Origin: Enterocloster lavalensis
Lineage (GTDB): Bacteria; Bacillota; Clostridia; Lachnospirales; Lachnospiraceae
Direction: 5' to 3'
Length of the DNA stretch: 64,000 nucleotides
NCBI RefSeq assembly: GCF_902364025.1
Contig: NZ_CABJCG010000017.1
Span: 62,001-126,000 of the forward strand
The notes under the pieces are model-generated. The model was not told where the DNA came from. It worked only from the letters and a program-made list of their open reading frames with translations, and ran no database searches. Of the stretch, positions 56,388-64,000 are shown piece after piece (within the stretch, counting starts at the first letter, position 1; each line of letters begins with the position of its first letter). The translations under genes and the position numbers were made by a program.

Positions 56388-56450
56388 ATTGATCGACCTC
56401 CTCCTATCATAAAATACCGCCTTTTTGTGCTATCGCGGTTCTCTGTACAG

Positions 56451-56480
56451 TAAAAATAAGCCCGTTGTTATGCGGGCTTA
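56451..56480 (-). terminator. Terminator after agrD
   Basis: An 8-bp stem TAAGCCCG/CGGGCTTA (56457-56464, 56473-56480) is followed on the minus strand by ATTTTTA, 36 bases past the agrD stop. Confidence 0.85.
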
Positions 56481-56515
56481 TAAGGGTACTGGCGTTTTAA
56501 CTATTTGGCCATCTT

Positions 56516-56632
56516 TCACTTTAATTCTTCCGGAACTTCGGGCTGATAGCTGGAACCCAAAGACATGAAGCCCGCCCCCAATTCCGCAACCTTTCCAATA
56601 AAAGTAGCTACCATAAGCAAAAATGTGTTCAT
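56516..56632 (-). CDS. agrD: AgrD-type autoinducer peptide precursor
   Basis: A 38-residue peptide: an amphipathic N-terminal helix (MNTFLLMVATFIGKVAELG) followed by SLGSSYQPEVPEELK. The C-terminal YQPxVPEEL is the recognition tail seen in many clostridial AgrD precursors. The residue five before YQP, normally the cysteine that forms the thiolactone, is Ser24 here, which would give a lactone ring as in a few staphylococcal peptides. There is no cysteine at all in the peptide. Its ATG overlaps the agrB stop (ATGA). Confidence 0.85.
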   Translation of the reverse strand: MNTFLLMVATFIGKVAELGAGFMSLGSSYQPEVPEELK

Positions 56633-57210
56633 ACGCCTCTTTCTCCTCTCTTTGGAATCATAATCATAATTGCAACTATACAGGACGTGATAACCGCCGT
56701 ATAGAGGACTTCCGTTCCGGCCAGCGCTTTCAGCGCCAGAAGGGCCGCCGCTTCAATCACAATCAAAGTGTGCGTATATTTTCTGTTCTTCAGAATCCGC
56801 GCTTCTTTTAGGGGGTGTGTCCTGGAAACGAACGGAGCCTCTTTCCAAATAAATGCAAATGACAGTGCCAGCAGCACCCACAAAAGGATCTCCGGCAGCG
56901 CCGCCCGGGAACTGTAAATCGAGGCTGCCACACATAATGCCGCAATGATATTGGTCAGTGCGAAGCAACGTCCATACGACGAAGCGTGATACCCCCCGGC
57001 AACGGTTCTGACCGGCATAAAAAAGAGAAGAAACGTTACCGACAGACTTGCGCAATCAAATATCGCACCCACTGCCAGAATGCTGACAGCGCACAGTGTG
57101 GTAGACCAGAACAACTCAAAACCATACACATAAACCGCTTTCCGCTCTATTTGAATTGCGCCTTGATCGAGCAAAACACTGGTACATTTTTGGGCTAAAA
57201 ATTGAAGCAT
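56629..57210 (-). CDS. agrB: AgrB autoinducer-processing membrane protease
   Basis: A 193-residue membrane protein with about six helices. RTVAGGYHASSYGRCF (residues 68-83) contains the catalytic His and Cys of AgrB, which cuts the AgrD C-terminal tail and cyclises the peptide. Length and topology are typical. It is followed by agrD with a four-base overlap and preceded by a 101-base promoter region with LytTR-type repeats. Confidence 0.94.
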   Translation of the reverse strand: MLQFLAQKCTSVLLDQGAIQIERKAVYVYGFELFWSTTLCAVSILAVGAIFDCASLSVTFLLFFMPVRTVAGGYHASSYGRCFALTNIIAALCVAASIYSSRAALPEILLWVLLALSFAFIWKEAPFVSRTHPLKEARILKNRKYTHTLIVIEAAALLALKALAGTEVLYTAVITSCIVAIMIMIPKRGERGV

Positions 57211-57254
57211 AGCGTTCCCTCATATCCGGTTCTTTTAAAATATTCTAACATTCC

Positions 57255-57304
57255 ATTATATGGTCAAAATCATTTGTCCGTAAAATGCAGAATTTTTGTC
57301 CGTA
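57255..57304 (-). promoter_or_regulatory. agrBD promoter with LytTR-type direct repeats
   Basis: TACGGACAAA occurs twice on the minus strand (57295-57304 and 57273-57282), exactly 22 bases apart, two helical turns, which is the arrangement of AgrA/LytTR binding sites. A consensus TATAAT -10 (57255-57260) lies downstream with no good -35, as expected for an activator-dependent promoter. AgrA encoded nearby is the obvious candidate. Confidence 0.75.
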
Positions 57305-57311
57305 TAATCGT

Positions 57312-58592
57312 TCAGTTATAAAATGAAATACAAACATTAAACTCTTGATCATCATAGTCCACCATCAGAGTGCCGTCATATTTTTGAACAATCAGCCTCA
57401 TACTTTCCAATCCCCATCCATGCGCCTTTTTATCTGTCTTTGATGAAAATAGCTGTTCATTTTTTACGACAGGCTGTCCCTCAAAGGTGTTCGATATATT
57501 GATAAATGACATTTCATTCTTCCTGCGCATCACAACCCGTATCCACCGCCTCCCCTCAGGAAGCTTTTCACAGCCCTCGATGGCATTGTTCAGAGCATTT
57601 CCAAACAGGGCGGTTATCTCCTGCTCCGACAATTTGAGGTCTAATTGATCCGCCTGGATATCAATGTATATCCTCTTTCTCTGCGCTTCCCGCACCTTAT
57701 AATCCAACAGTATATCCAGCGTTTCGATCCCCGTCCATTTTTGAGGCGCTTCCCTGATTTCCGAAAGCCTCAATTCATCCATATATGCATTTGCCTTGTC
57801 AAATTCATGGTTGGAAAGGTAATTTTTAATCACAATCATATGGTTTTTGATATTGTGATAGTAAATCTGATAATTCCGGTAATCCTGAGCCAGCAGTTCA
57901 TAACTCTCGGCAATCAGATTATTTCTCTCACCTGCTAATTCGCGGCAGCTCCTGGAATTCATTTCCTCTATGTACTGAATGCTTGAATACAAAACGGACA
58001 GCAGTATAACCAGCAAAAGCAGCCAGAGGATCAGGTCCTGGGCGCCGCTCTGTTTAAACGTCATTTTACCGAGATAATATACAGCCGTTGTGCACAAAAT
58101 AGCTCCCGCCGTTATTTTTCTCACGGAAGTGCGGATATTGCCAAAAAAGCGATGGACGATAAGCGCGTATATGCCTAAAAGAATCCCTTTGCTCAGCAAA
58201 ATGTGATATAACCGAACATTCGAATAGGACTCTATAACCTTTTTCCCGAATGTGGTGTCGTGGAACAGAATGCTCAGAGAGGAGATTGATAGAAAATCAA
58301 TCACGTGGATGAGCAAGAGATACAGAGTGGCGAAAATAAATGTATCAACCCATTTTAGCTTGTAAATCATACATGCGGTAATTGCAATTCCAACAATCCC
58401 AATCACAGTGGTCAACATTGAAAACAACTGGTATTGATTAACTGTCCACGCGACCAGTGTTGTAATCCCGGCTCCCGCTGCGCTTCCTTTCCAGATGATT
58501 TTCTCCTGCTTTAATACAGCTGAGCAGAACATTACCCCAATCATACATTCTACAAAGGTCGCTAAGAATTCTATCATCTGAAAGAATATCAT
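57312..58592 (-). CDS. agrC: AgrC-type sensor histidine kinase
   Basis: A 426-residue kinase. Six or seven helices fill residues 1-205, the cyclic-peptide sensor. The cytoplasmic part has the phospho-acceptor histidine in QIYYHNIKNHM and a GHKL ATPase with the N-box NALNNAIEGCEKL and GWGLESMRLIV. Its ATG overlaps the agrA stop (ATGA). It should sense the AgrD-derived peptide and phosphorylate AgrA. Confidence 0.92.
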   Translation of the reverse strand: MIFFQMIEFLATFVECMIGVMFCSAVLKQEKIIWKGSAAGAGITTLVAWTVNQYQLFSMLTTVIGIVGIAITACMIYKLKWVDTFIFATLYLLLIHVIDFLSISSLSILFHDTTFGKKVIESYSNVRLYHILLSKGILLGIYALIVHRFFGNIRTSVRKITAGAILCTTAVYYLGKMTFKQSGAQDLILWLLLLVILLSVLYSSIQYIEEMNSRSCRELAGERNNLIAESYELLAQDYRNYQIYYHNIKNHMIVIKNYLSNHEFDKANAYMDELRLSEIREAPQKWTGIETLDILLDYKVREAQRKRIYIDIQADQLDLKLSEQEITALFGNALNNAIEGCEKLPEGRRWIRVVMRRKNEMSFINISNTFEGQPVVKNEQLFSSKTDKKAHGWGLESMRLIVQKYDGTLMVDYDDQEFNVCISFYN

Positions 58593-59311
58593 AGAGTCCC
58601 CCTCCAGCGCCGGTTCAAAGCCTCTTTCAGTTCAATGGTGCCCTGCCTGCTTGCAATTATTTCAAGTCCATCGTCCAGGAAAATGCGGTCTCCAACTACC
58701 TTTCTGACACATGATAAATTTAAAATCTGCCCCCGGTCCAGATAAAGCATGTCCGGATTATCAAGCTTCTCGTATACTTCCTGTAGAGGCAGACGTTCCG
58801 TCTCGGTAAAGCCTCCCCGCAATACAAAAACGGCGTTCTTCTGCTCTTTATAGATATACATAATATTTCTCTGGTACAGCTTTATAAATTTTCTGTGATT
58901 GGCAATGACGTACTGTCTGCTGTCCGGGGCAGTTTCCAAATGCTGAAACAGACGATCCAGAGCAGGCGGCAAATCCTGTTCCGCCCTTTCCTTTAATACA
59001 TATCGAAAAATATTCATTCCGCAAGCTTCCACGGCATAACCCGCAAAAGATGATAAAAAAATAATGTTTGCCGAATCGGTGAGCTTATGAATGGAATTAA
59101 CCAGATCAATGCCAGAAAAATTGGGCATTTCGATATCGAGAATATAGATGTCAAATAAAATTTTGGATTCCGTTTTATCCATCAGCTGGGCGCTGCTGAA
59201 AAACGGCAGCAGCACCGCATCGATCTTGTGCTTGGCGCAATAGGTTTGGACTATGGACTCCAGTTGCTTGAGGTATGCCTTATTATCGTCACACAGCGCA
59301 ATATGGTACAT
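58589..59311 (-). CDS. agrA: AgrA-type LytTR response regulator
   Basis: A 240-residue regulator: a receiver domain with LCDDN near the N-terminus and the phospho-acceptor in IYILDIEMPNFSG, then a LytTR DNA-binding domain (about 133-235; YLDRGQILNLSCVRKV). LytTR proteins bind direct repeats of about 9 bases spaced two turns apart, as found before agrB. It is first in the order agrA-agrC-agrB-agrD, unlike the staphylococcal BDCA order. Confidence 0.93.
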   Translation of the reverse strand: MYHIALCDDNKAYLKQLESIVQTYCAKHKIDAVLLPFFSSAQLMDKTESKILFDIYILDIEMPNFSGIDLVNSIHKLTDSANIIFLSSFAGYAVEACGMNIFRYVLKERAEQDLPPALDRLFQHLETAPDSRQYVIANHRKFIKLYQRNIMYIYKEQKNAVFVLRGGFTETERLPLQEVYEKLDNPDMLYLDRGQILNLSCVRKVVGDRIFLDDGLEIIASRQGTIELKEALNRRWRGTL

Positions 59312-59405
59312 TGCATTCCCCTCTTTTCTTTTGTTTTACAACCAGGTAAAAACCGGTTGTTGCGTAAGGCGTCGGAATGCTGCTGAAAACGCTTTTATTC
59401 CCCCT

Positions 59406-59429
59406 CCTATGAAATGATTATATCATAGG
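59406..59429 (-). promoter_or_regulatory. Candidate agrA promoter with palindrome over the -10
   Basis: TATAAT on the minus strand (59417-59422) lies inside an inverted repeat CCTATGA...TCATAGG (59406-59412, 59423-59429). The -35 region is poor. The remaining bases of 59312-59591 hold an A/T-rich stretch and the agrA leader, no gene. Confidence 0.5.
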
Positions 59430-59591
59430 TTGGGGGGATTTTCGATTAGTATTTTACAATTTTTAGTTAATTAGCGATACAACATATACCTAATTATATA
59501 TAATAGATCAATCTTCCTCCACTTATTGCCTGCGAGCAGCCCAACGAAATAATGCCCCCTTCTTAGCCCAGTAAATTCCGCACTCTCAGTT

Positions 59592-60128
59592 CTATTCTTC
59601 TCTGATCACCTCAATCCCCTCATACTCTTCATCCTCACCAAACACAAAAATGGTGCCAAGCTGTTCTTCAATACGAAAAAAACTCTCTTCCGCAAAGACG
59701 TCCGAGTCCTCACCCCATATTTCCTCCAGCTCCTCCCGGCTTATCCCGTAGTTACAGAGAAATTCCGGCAGTTCCGTGGAATATTCTTCAAATCCATATT
59801 CTTCCAACATACCCTCATCCGGCTTTACATAGCGCCTTACTTCCCCGTTTTCGCAACTATACGCGAACGCCACATCACTGTCAAAGACGGAGAATGCCAT
59901 CACCGGATTCCCCGACAGCCGTTCCATCTCTTTCAGAACATCATCCTCCACCCAATATGCCCCCTCGCAGAGGCCGGCCGCAAACACCGGAACCAGTTTA
60001 AGCACCGGTCCGTTATAGATCGAAAACGTCTCGCCAAACACCTCAGCCAAAGCTTTTCCGATTCTGTGAAAGTCCGCATTCGTCAGATTGTTCTTCTTGA
60101 TTAAAAAAAATACTCTTGTCATACCCAT
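59592..60128 (-). CDS. Unknown acidic protein, possible immunity protein
   Basis: A 178-residue acidic cytosolic protein with no signal or membrane segment. It is rich in Glu and Asp (for example EELEEIWGEDSDVF). I do not recognise the family. Acidic single-domain proteins in a row downstream of an Rhs toxin are commonly immunity proteins, and that is my tentative reading; there is no direct evidence of a toxin partner. Confidence 0.55.
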   Translation of the reverse strand: MGMTRVFFLIKKNNLTNADFHRIGKALAEVFGETFSIYNGPVLKLVPVFAAGLCEGAYWVEDDVLKEMERLSGNPVMAFSVFDSDVAFAYSCENGEVRRYVKPDEGMLEEYGFEEYSTELPEFLCNYGISREELEEIWGEDSDVFAEESFFRIEEQLGTIFVFGEDEEYEGIEVIREE

Positions 60129-60160
60129 AATGTTTTCTCCTCAATATGTTTATTTTTGCG

Positions 60161-60388
60161 CTAATTCATCGACATCAGCGGTTTCGGCTCCGCCCCATAT
60201 TTTTTACATAAGGCTAAATAGTTTAAACGTTCAACCATCTCACACGCTTTCAGTACATCATCCAATGGAATCACGGTACACTGGTTCGGACCAACATTTT
60301 GTATTTCTATCAGATCCTCTTTTTCCCGCCACTGGCCGCCAAAACTTCGTATCGTCCAATCCCCGTATATCGCCGACAGGTCAAGCAA
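60161..60388 (-). CDS. Unknown small protein, possibly a fragment
   Basis: A 75-residue frame beginning at a TTG (60388) without a clear ribosome site; an in-frame TAA lies a few codons upstream. The composition is protein-like (GGQWREKEDLIEIQNVGPNQ). It may be the C-terminal part of a larger gene. It lies 32 bases before the 178-residue protein gene and may be co-transcribed with it. Confidence 0.4.
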   Translation of the reverse strand: MLDLSAIYGDWTIRSFGGQWREKEDLIEIQNVGPNQCTVIPLDDVLKACEMVERLNYLALCKKYGAEPKPLMSMN

Positions 60389-60484
60389 TCGATCAATCGC
60401 TTTTTAGAATAGAAGTCCACTCACATTATTTACATCATTTGTTAATTTACATAATTCAGAAAATGGCGACTCCCCGTCTTTAAA

Positions 60485-60922
60485 TTAGAAATCTTTTACA
60501 GCCCATTCCCTATTGTTTTTGAGATATTCAACATATTTCGCTTCCCGAACAGGATTTCGGTCGGTTATTGGATTGCTGATCTCATACAACTTTTTTAAAC
60601 CAATATCTGTAATTATAACGTAAAATTTCTTGATTGACTCCACAAATTCCTCTTTTGTTTTATAAAAATATCCGAATTTGCTCGGAGGATTCCATTCTTC
60701 CGGTATCAATTCTTTGGGATAAATAACTCTTCTCACAGGTCGGTCAACCATAATGCGTAAATTGATATCTATTGAATGACCAAATAACTCGACTACCTGA
60801 TTTTCTCGTGTGAACGTCCAATTATCAATGTCTTCTGATGCTGTTTCATAGGAAAATCCCCGCGATATCAAAGTTGGATAAATTATTGCTTTTATGTATT
60901 TACATTTTTTAGTATATTCCAT
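60485..60922 (-). CDS. Unknown protein, possible immunity protein
   Basis: A 145-residue cytosolic protein, not recognised. Its first half, with SRGFSYETASEDIDNWTFTRENQ, has the alternating strand pattern of small alpha/beta immunity folds such as DUF4304, but I cannot assign it. AT-rich, like the barstar gene and Rhs tip, and on the same strand. Likely part of the immunity array. Confidence 0.55.
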   Translation of the reverse strand: MEYTKKCKYIKAIIYPTLISRGFSYETASEDIDNWTFTRENQVVELFGHSIDINLRIMVDRPVRRVIYPKELIPEEWNPPSKFGYFYKTKEEFVESIKKFYVIITDIGLKKLYEISNPITDRNPVREAKYVEYLKNNREWAVKDF

Positions 60923-61637
60923 TTACACACCCCCCACCTCCCCAAAAAAATTATAGGTGTGCGCCATTGCAACATAGCGTCGGGGTGACTGTCAATTTCA
61001 ATTCTCTTGCGTTTTTCTTACTAAAAACTTACTTGCCATGAATTTTAAAAGGTTGAATATGTCTTACATGGGTGGTGCGGCGGCATCCAGTTTTTCCAGT
61101 ATTCCGTATTCTGCCCCCAGCGCTTCTAAACCACCGCTGAAAATCAGAAAACTGCTGGGTAAAAAAGCCCGGATTTGTTATGCTGGATGCCCCCGTTTTT
61201 TGAATACTTTTTTCCTGCATTTCAGAAAAACTTATGCCACGAGCCAAAGCTGATTTCACCAAAAGCAACGGTTTTATGGCGTTTTCCGGCTTCTAGCAAG
61301 GGAATACTTTGGTTCAACCACAATATTCAGCAAATTCCCGGCTTTTCCGTGCAAAACAGGATGGATATCCCAATCCTATTCCAACAAGCGGCTCCGGCCA
61401 GTCATTCCTTAGCCCTGTGACGCACCGTGACAGCCTATGTGCCGGTTTTAAGCCCCTGCTCGGAAAGATATACCATTAAGCAAGTATTCTGGCTCGTTGA
61501 GCCAATGTGGAACAGAGGTATTTCTCCCCAAATCACCCAATATAGCCAGGGTCGAAAAGTGTGCGGGTTAAAGAGGTTATGCTGAAAAGCGCATAACCTC
61601 TGGGGACATCGCCCGGCAAAGCCGGGCGGTAAATCTA
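60923..61637. other. 715-base decayed region between immunity genes
   Basis: No frame in this stretch is convincing. Two strong hairpins lie at its right end, just past the barstar stop: CGCCCGGC/GCCGGGCG (61611-61629) and AGAGGTTATGC/GCATAACCTCT (61572-61602), the second followed on the minus strand by TTT. They probably form the terminator of the rhs-barstar transcript. The remaining sequence may be the residue of an old toxin cassette or mobile element; I recognise no ends or transposase. Confidence 0.5.
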
Positions 61638-62159
61638 TCATCCTTTGATTCTATATGCTTCTACAAACTCATGTCTGTTCCAAGATATTTTATATGCTCC
61701 TATAGTGTCTGGAGCAAACTTCGGATTATCAGATTGCAATAATGTTATTAATCTTTCTCCTGTTAACATACGTTGTCTTGATGCTTCACTTAATCTTTCC
61801 AAAATATCATGTGCCATTTCTTTATCTTTCATATAAAAGGAATCAAAATTTTTAAAAACAAAAGCACAACCACCATCATACGGTATCTCTAAATCATGCA
61901 GTAAACAGTCGCTCAAAGCAGACATATTCTCTCCGTAGTAATCTGGAAATTCACACATTTTTTTAATTCTCGCATGAAACTCTTTGACACTCAATATTTC
62001 ACTAAAATCTAAAATAATAATTTTATACTGATTACTTTTTAACCAATCCAAATCTTTTATCAATATATTTTCATTACAATATAGTGATATTGAGCCATTA
62101 ATCAATACTGCCCAATCTACTTTTGAGCAATTATTCACCTGCCGATTAAATGCTGCCAT
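61638..62159 (-). CDS. Barstar-family immunity protein
   Basis: A 173-residue protein. Its centre, KMCEFPDYYGENMSALSDCLLHDLE, is the barstar signature: Phe-Pro-x-Tyr-Tyr-Gly-x-Asn followed by a helix with conserved Asp-Cys-Leu. Barstars inhibit barnase-type ribonucleases by plugging the active site with acidic residues. The gene starts 19 bases after the Rhs gene, whose C-terminus is barnase-like, making a cognate pair. N-terminal residues 1-60 and the C-terminal tail extend beyond the usual 90-residue core. Confidence 0.85.
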   Translation of the reverse strand: MAAFNRQVNNCSKVDWAVLINGSISLYCNENILIKDLDWLKSNQYKIIILDFSEILSVKEFHARIKKMCEFPDYYGENMSALSDCLLHDLEIPYDGGCAFVFKNFDSFYMKDKEMAHDILERLSEASRQRMLTGERLITLLQSDNPKFAPDTIGAYKISWNRHEFVEAYRIKG

Positions 62160-62178
62160 TGATTACAACCTCCCATAG

Positions 62179-64000
62179 CTACCGTATTTGATACCACGTT
62201 TTGTAGTGATCTGGCGTATACCATGCCGAGCCATCCGACCCTGTTACAATTCTTTCCGTACCTCTATTTTGTCCATATTTATAGGGGTTAATATCCCATT
62301 CCGTATACGTGGCAACATTGGGATTAGGGATTTTGGTCTCTCCTTTAGCCTTATTGGGTTGATCTCTAAATGGATAATTACCATTATAATCTTCCAAATA
62401 AGAATCAGGATCTTTGTCAATTTTATCCAAAGCCTCTTTAGCTTTCTGCGGTATTTTAGAATCAGAATCCCCCTCATTATCCCCTGGCTTCTCTCCTCCC
62501 ATCTGCATTATAATCGCTACTTTTTCCGCTGTAGCCGGCACACCATCTGCTACATCCATTGTATATACATTGCCAGAGGAGTCCATTACCAATGCTTCTT
62601 TGGGTGATGGTTTTAGGATATCTGAATTAAATGCTCCGAAGGATCCCAGTGTAGAAATAATTATTTGTGCGTAGTTTACTGCACTGACCCATACCGCTAC
62701 CTGCGTGCCCGCATCAAACCAATTATCATACTCCACATCTTTTTTTGTGCTTAAATAAAATTGGTGACCCGCCTCGCCCGCGTAAATATTCTGACTGCTC
62801 ATTCCATCATTTATTATAGTAAAGCCATATTTTAGTCCCTTGATAAAGTCCTTTGTTTGAATGCAGTCCGCAGTTCTCTCGGCAGTTATAGCAGCTATCT
62901 CCTGGACTGCCTGATCAAGCTGGTTTTTCTGGGTTTCACTCAATGCTAGTGCCTTTTGACCCAAATCATTCCAATATGCACTTCCGCGTCCTTCCATGAC
63001 CTTTGCGCCATATGCCCCAAAATAATAATCTTTCAGATCAATCAAGCGCCATTTCAGATCTGTTGAGTCCGCTTGTCCGTAAAGGAACGACCATGTGTTC
63101 CAGAAACTTCCCAACTGCTCCGGATTATCCGGAATATGGTTATCTGGCCGATCCCACGCATCCCGCGGATCATATCCGCTGGGATCCACATAATTCAGCG
63201 GACTATTCACCACATACGCATACCGGTTCAACGTCAACGGATTTATAATATTGCCAAGGTACGTGTCCTCCTGGAAAAATCTTCCCTTATTTGGATTATA
63301 GTATCTTGCGCGCAGATATTCAAGCCCGGTGTTCGGGTTGTAGCTCTCTGCATTATAGCCATAGAAATCTGTATGAGCCGTGCTTCCCAGCGTCACCTGT
63401 CCATAAGGATCGTACTGGTACACATTTGTCACCATTCCGTTGTACCATGTATTCGCCGTCACGCTTCCACGGCCATCGTACAGATAATAACTGGTCTGGT
63501 CGCATACCACACCCCTAGCCTCGGTCCAGATATTATTCCGGGAAATTCTCATATTTCCCGCGTAACTGTAGGACTCCGTGGCCTGGCTGTTTACCGTATA
63601 CGCAGTCAATACCTCCGTGTAGCGGCGGTTGGTATCATTCACGTACTCCGTCAGATCGTAGGCTCTTCCGGTCGCCGAACAGATATAGCTGAACAGCTCG
63701 CCTTCGGCTGTCAGACTGCCATCCTCATTCTTGCTGTTTTCCGGCATGTATATCTCGCCGCTGACATTTTTTCCATAGCCGCATACCGCTTCCGGGTTGT
63801 AGTTGAGCTGGAAGGCCCGGTTTCCGTCCCCGTCATAGGCGGCCGCCATCAGCAGCTTTTGCGGATCCTTTACCGCTGTCAGACGATTTTCCGTATCATA
63901 CTGATAGCTGACTTCCGCACAGTTCATAAAGCACTCCGCGGTCAGATTGCCGTTGGCATCGTAGGTGAAGGTATACTGTTTTGTCAAATTCCCCACCGTA
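62179..64000 (-). CDS. Rhs-family polymorphic toxin with barnase-like tip (5' end outside window)
   Basis: The visible 607 residues begin within YD-repeats (YDANGNLTAE, YDTENRLTAV) and reach the Rhs core end: GLEYLRARYYNPNKGRFFQED and NPLTLNRYAYVVNSPLNYVDPSG. The variable tip follows. Its last 90 residues resemble barnase: YTEWDIN (catalytic Glu73), arginines in NRGTERIV, and PDHYKTWYQIR (catalytic His102; barnase ends DHYQTFTKIR). It is therefore probably a secreted or contact-delivered ribonuclease. A hydrophobic segment near residues 440-465 of the visible part may help delivery. The tip is AT-richer than the core, as expected for a swapped cassette. The frame is open to the window edge at 64000; the upstream part and secretion signal are not seen. 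Confidence 0.88.
   Translation of the reverse strand, partial: TVGNLTKQYTFTYDANGNLTAECFMNCAEVSYQYDTENRLTAVKDPQKLLMAAAYDGDGNRAFQLNYNPEAVCGYGKNVSGEIYMPENSKNEDGSLTAEGELFSYICSATGRAYDLTEYVNDTNRRYTEVLTAYTVNSQATESYSYAGNMRISRNNIWTEARGVVCDQTSYYLYDGRGSVTANTWYNGMVTNVYQYDPYGQVTLGSTAHTDFYGYNAESYNPNTGLEYLRARYYNPNKGRFFQEDTYLGNIINPLTLNRYAYVVNSPLNYVDPSGYDPRDAWDRPDNHIPDNPEQLGSFWNTWSFLYGQADSTDLKWRLIDLKDYYFGAYGAKVMEGRGSAYWNDLGQKALALSETQKNQLDQAVQEIAAITAERTADCIQTKDFIKGLKYGFTIINDGMSSQNIYAGEAGHQFYLSTKKDVEYDNWFDAGTQVAVWVSAVNYAQIIISTLGSFGAFNSDILKPSPKEALVMDSSGNVYTMDVADGVPATAEKVAIIMQMGGEKPGDNEGDSDSKIPQKAKEALDKIDKDPDSYLEDYNGNYPFRDQPNKAKGETKIPNPNVATYTEWDINPYKYGQNRGTERIVTGSDGSAWYTPDHYKTWYQIR

Noticed and set aside
60923..61637. 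Insertion sequence remnant
   Set aside because: No transposase fragment, terminal inverted repeats or target duplication could be identified, so it is left as unassigned.

Overview
The window (64 kb, about 55-58 % GC in most genes) looks like a chromosome segment of an anaerobic gut-type Firmicute, most likely a Lachnospiraceae/Clostridia member. The indications are strong AGGAGG-type ribosome binding sites with many GTG/TTG starts, formate-tetrahydrofolate ligase, CoA/acyl-phosphate fermentation enzymes, a Gram-positive type IV pilus locus without a secretin, an Agr peptide quorum system, and MurE/MurF and FtsK of clostridial type. The genus is inference. No rRNA, tRNA, CRISPR array or intact insertion sequence was recognised.

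Region 1 (1-13.9 kb, minus strand) is a sigma-54-controlled metabolic operon. A consensus -24/-12 promoter at 11736-11753 lies directly before a butyrate-kinase-like gene. Then follow a SucD/EutE-type CoA-acylating aldehyde dehydrogenase, PduL phosphotransacylase, iron alcohol dehydrogenase, a CooC-type metal-chaperone ATPase with a CxC motif, two 2-hydroxyacyl-CoA dehydratase/double-cubane type subunits, their ATP-dependent activator, a one-helix small membrane protein, and a protein resembling the middle domain of acetyl-CoA synthase that stops at a short CxxCx5C motif. A lipoprotein alkyl-sulfatase gene runs off the left edge. The regulator, a GAF-PAS-AAA+-Fis activator, is just upstream and follows murE-murF. 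The combination of CooC, an acetyl-CoA-synthase fragment and a dehydratase-type low-potential electron system is the most unusual metabolic feature here.

Region 2 (13.9-31.7 kb, minus strand) is mostly housekeeping: murE-murF, fhs, ftsK, tepA-like ClpP-fold peptidase, purine permease plus adenine deaminase, an SH3b-NlpC/P60 wall hydrolase behind a structured leader, and a substrate-binding/permease/ATPase ABC importer. Region 3 (31.8-36.75 kb) is a hybrid histidine kinase and a response regulator expressed divergently from two promoters that share one palindromic -35 box. Next come a 15-bp minisatellite and a CitMHS-type citrate transporter.

Region 4 (55.4-36.8 kb, minus strand) is a type IV pilus operon from one strong promoter: pilB, pilT, pilC, major pilin, terminator, minor pilin, pilD, pilM, pilN, pilO, a giant 2,558-residue GLUG-repeat pilin-like protein (candidate tip adhesin), then pilX/pilV/pilW-like minor pilins. 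A DUF1989 gene closes the block.

Region 5 (59.3-55.5 kb) is an agrA-agrC-agrB-agrD quorum system with LytTR-type direct repeats before agrBD and a short agrD whose ring position appears to be Ser rather than Cys. A frameshifted RDD gene and an unknown small protein follow. Region 6 (64-59.6 kb) is the 3' end of an Rhs polymorphic toxin with a barnase-like tip and adjacent barstar immunity gene, followed by a decayed 0.7-kb stretch and three unknown, probably immunity-type, small genes.
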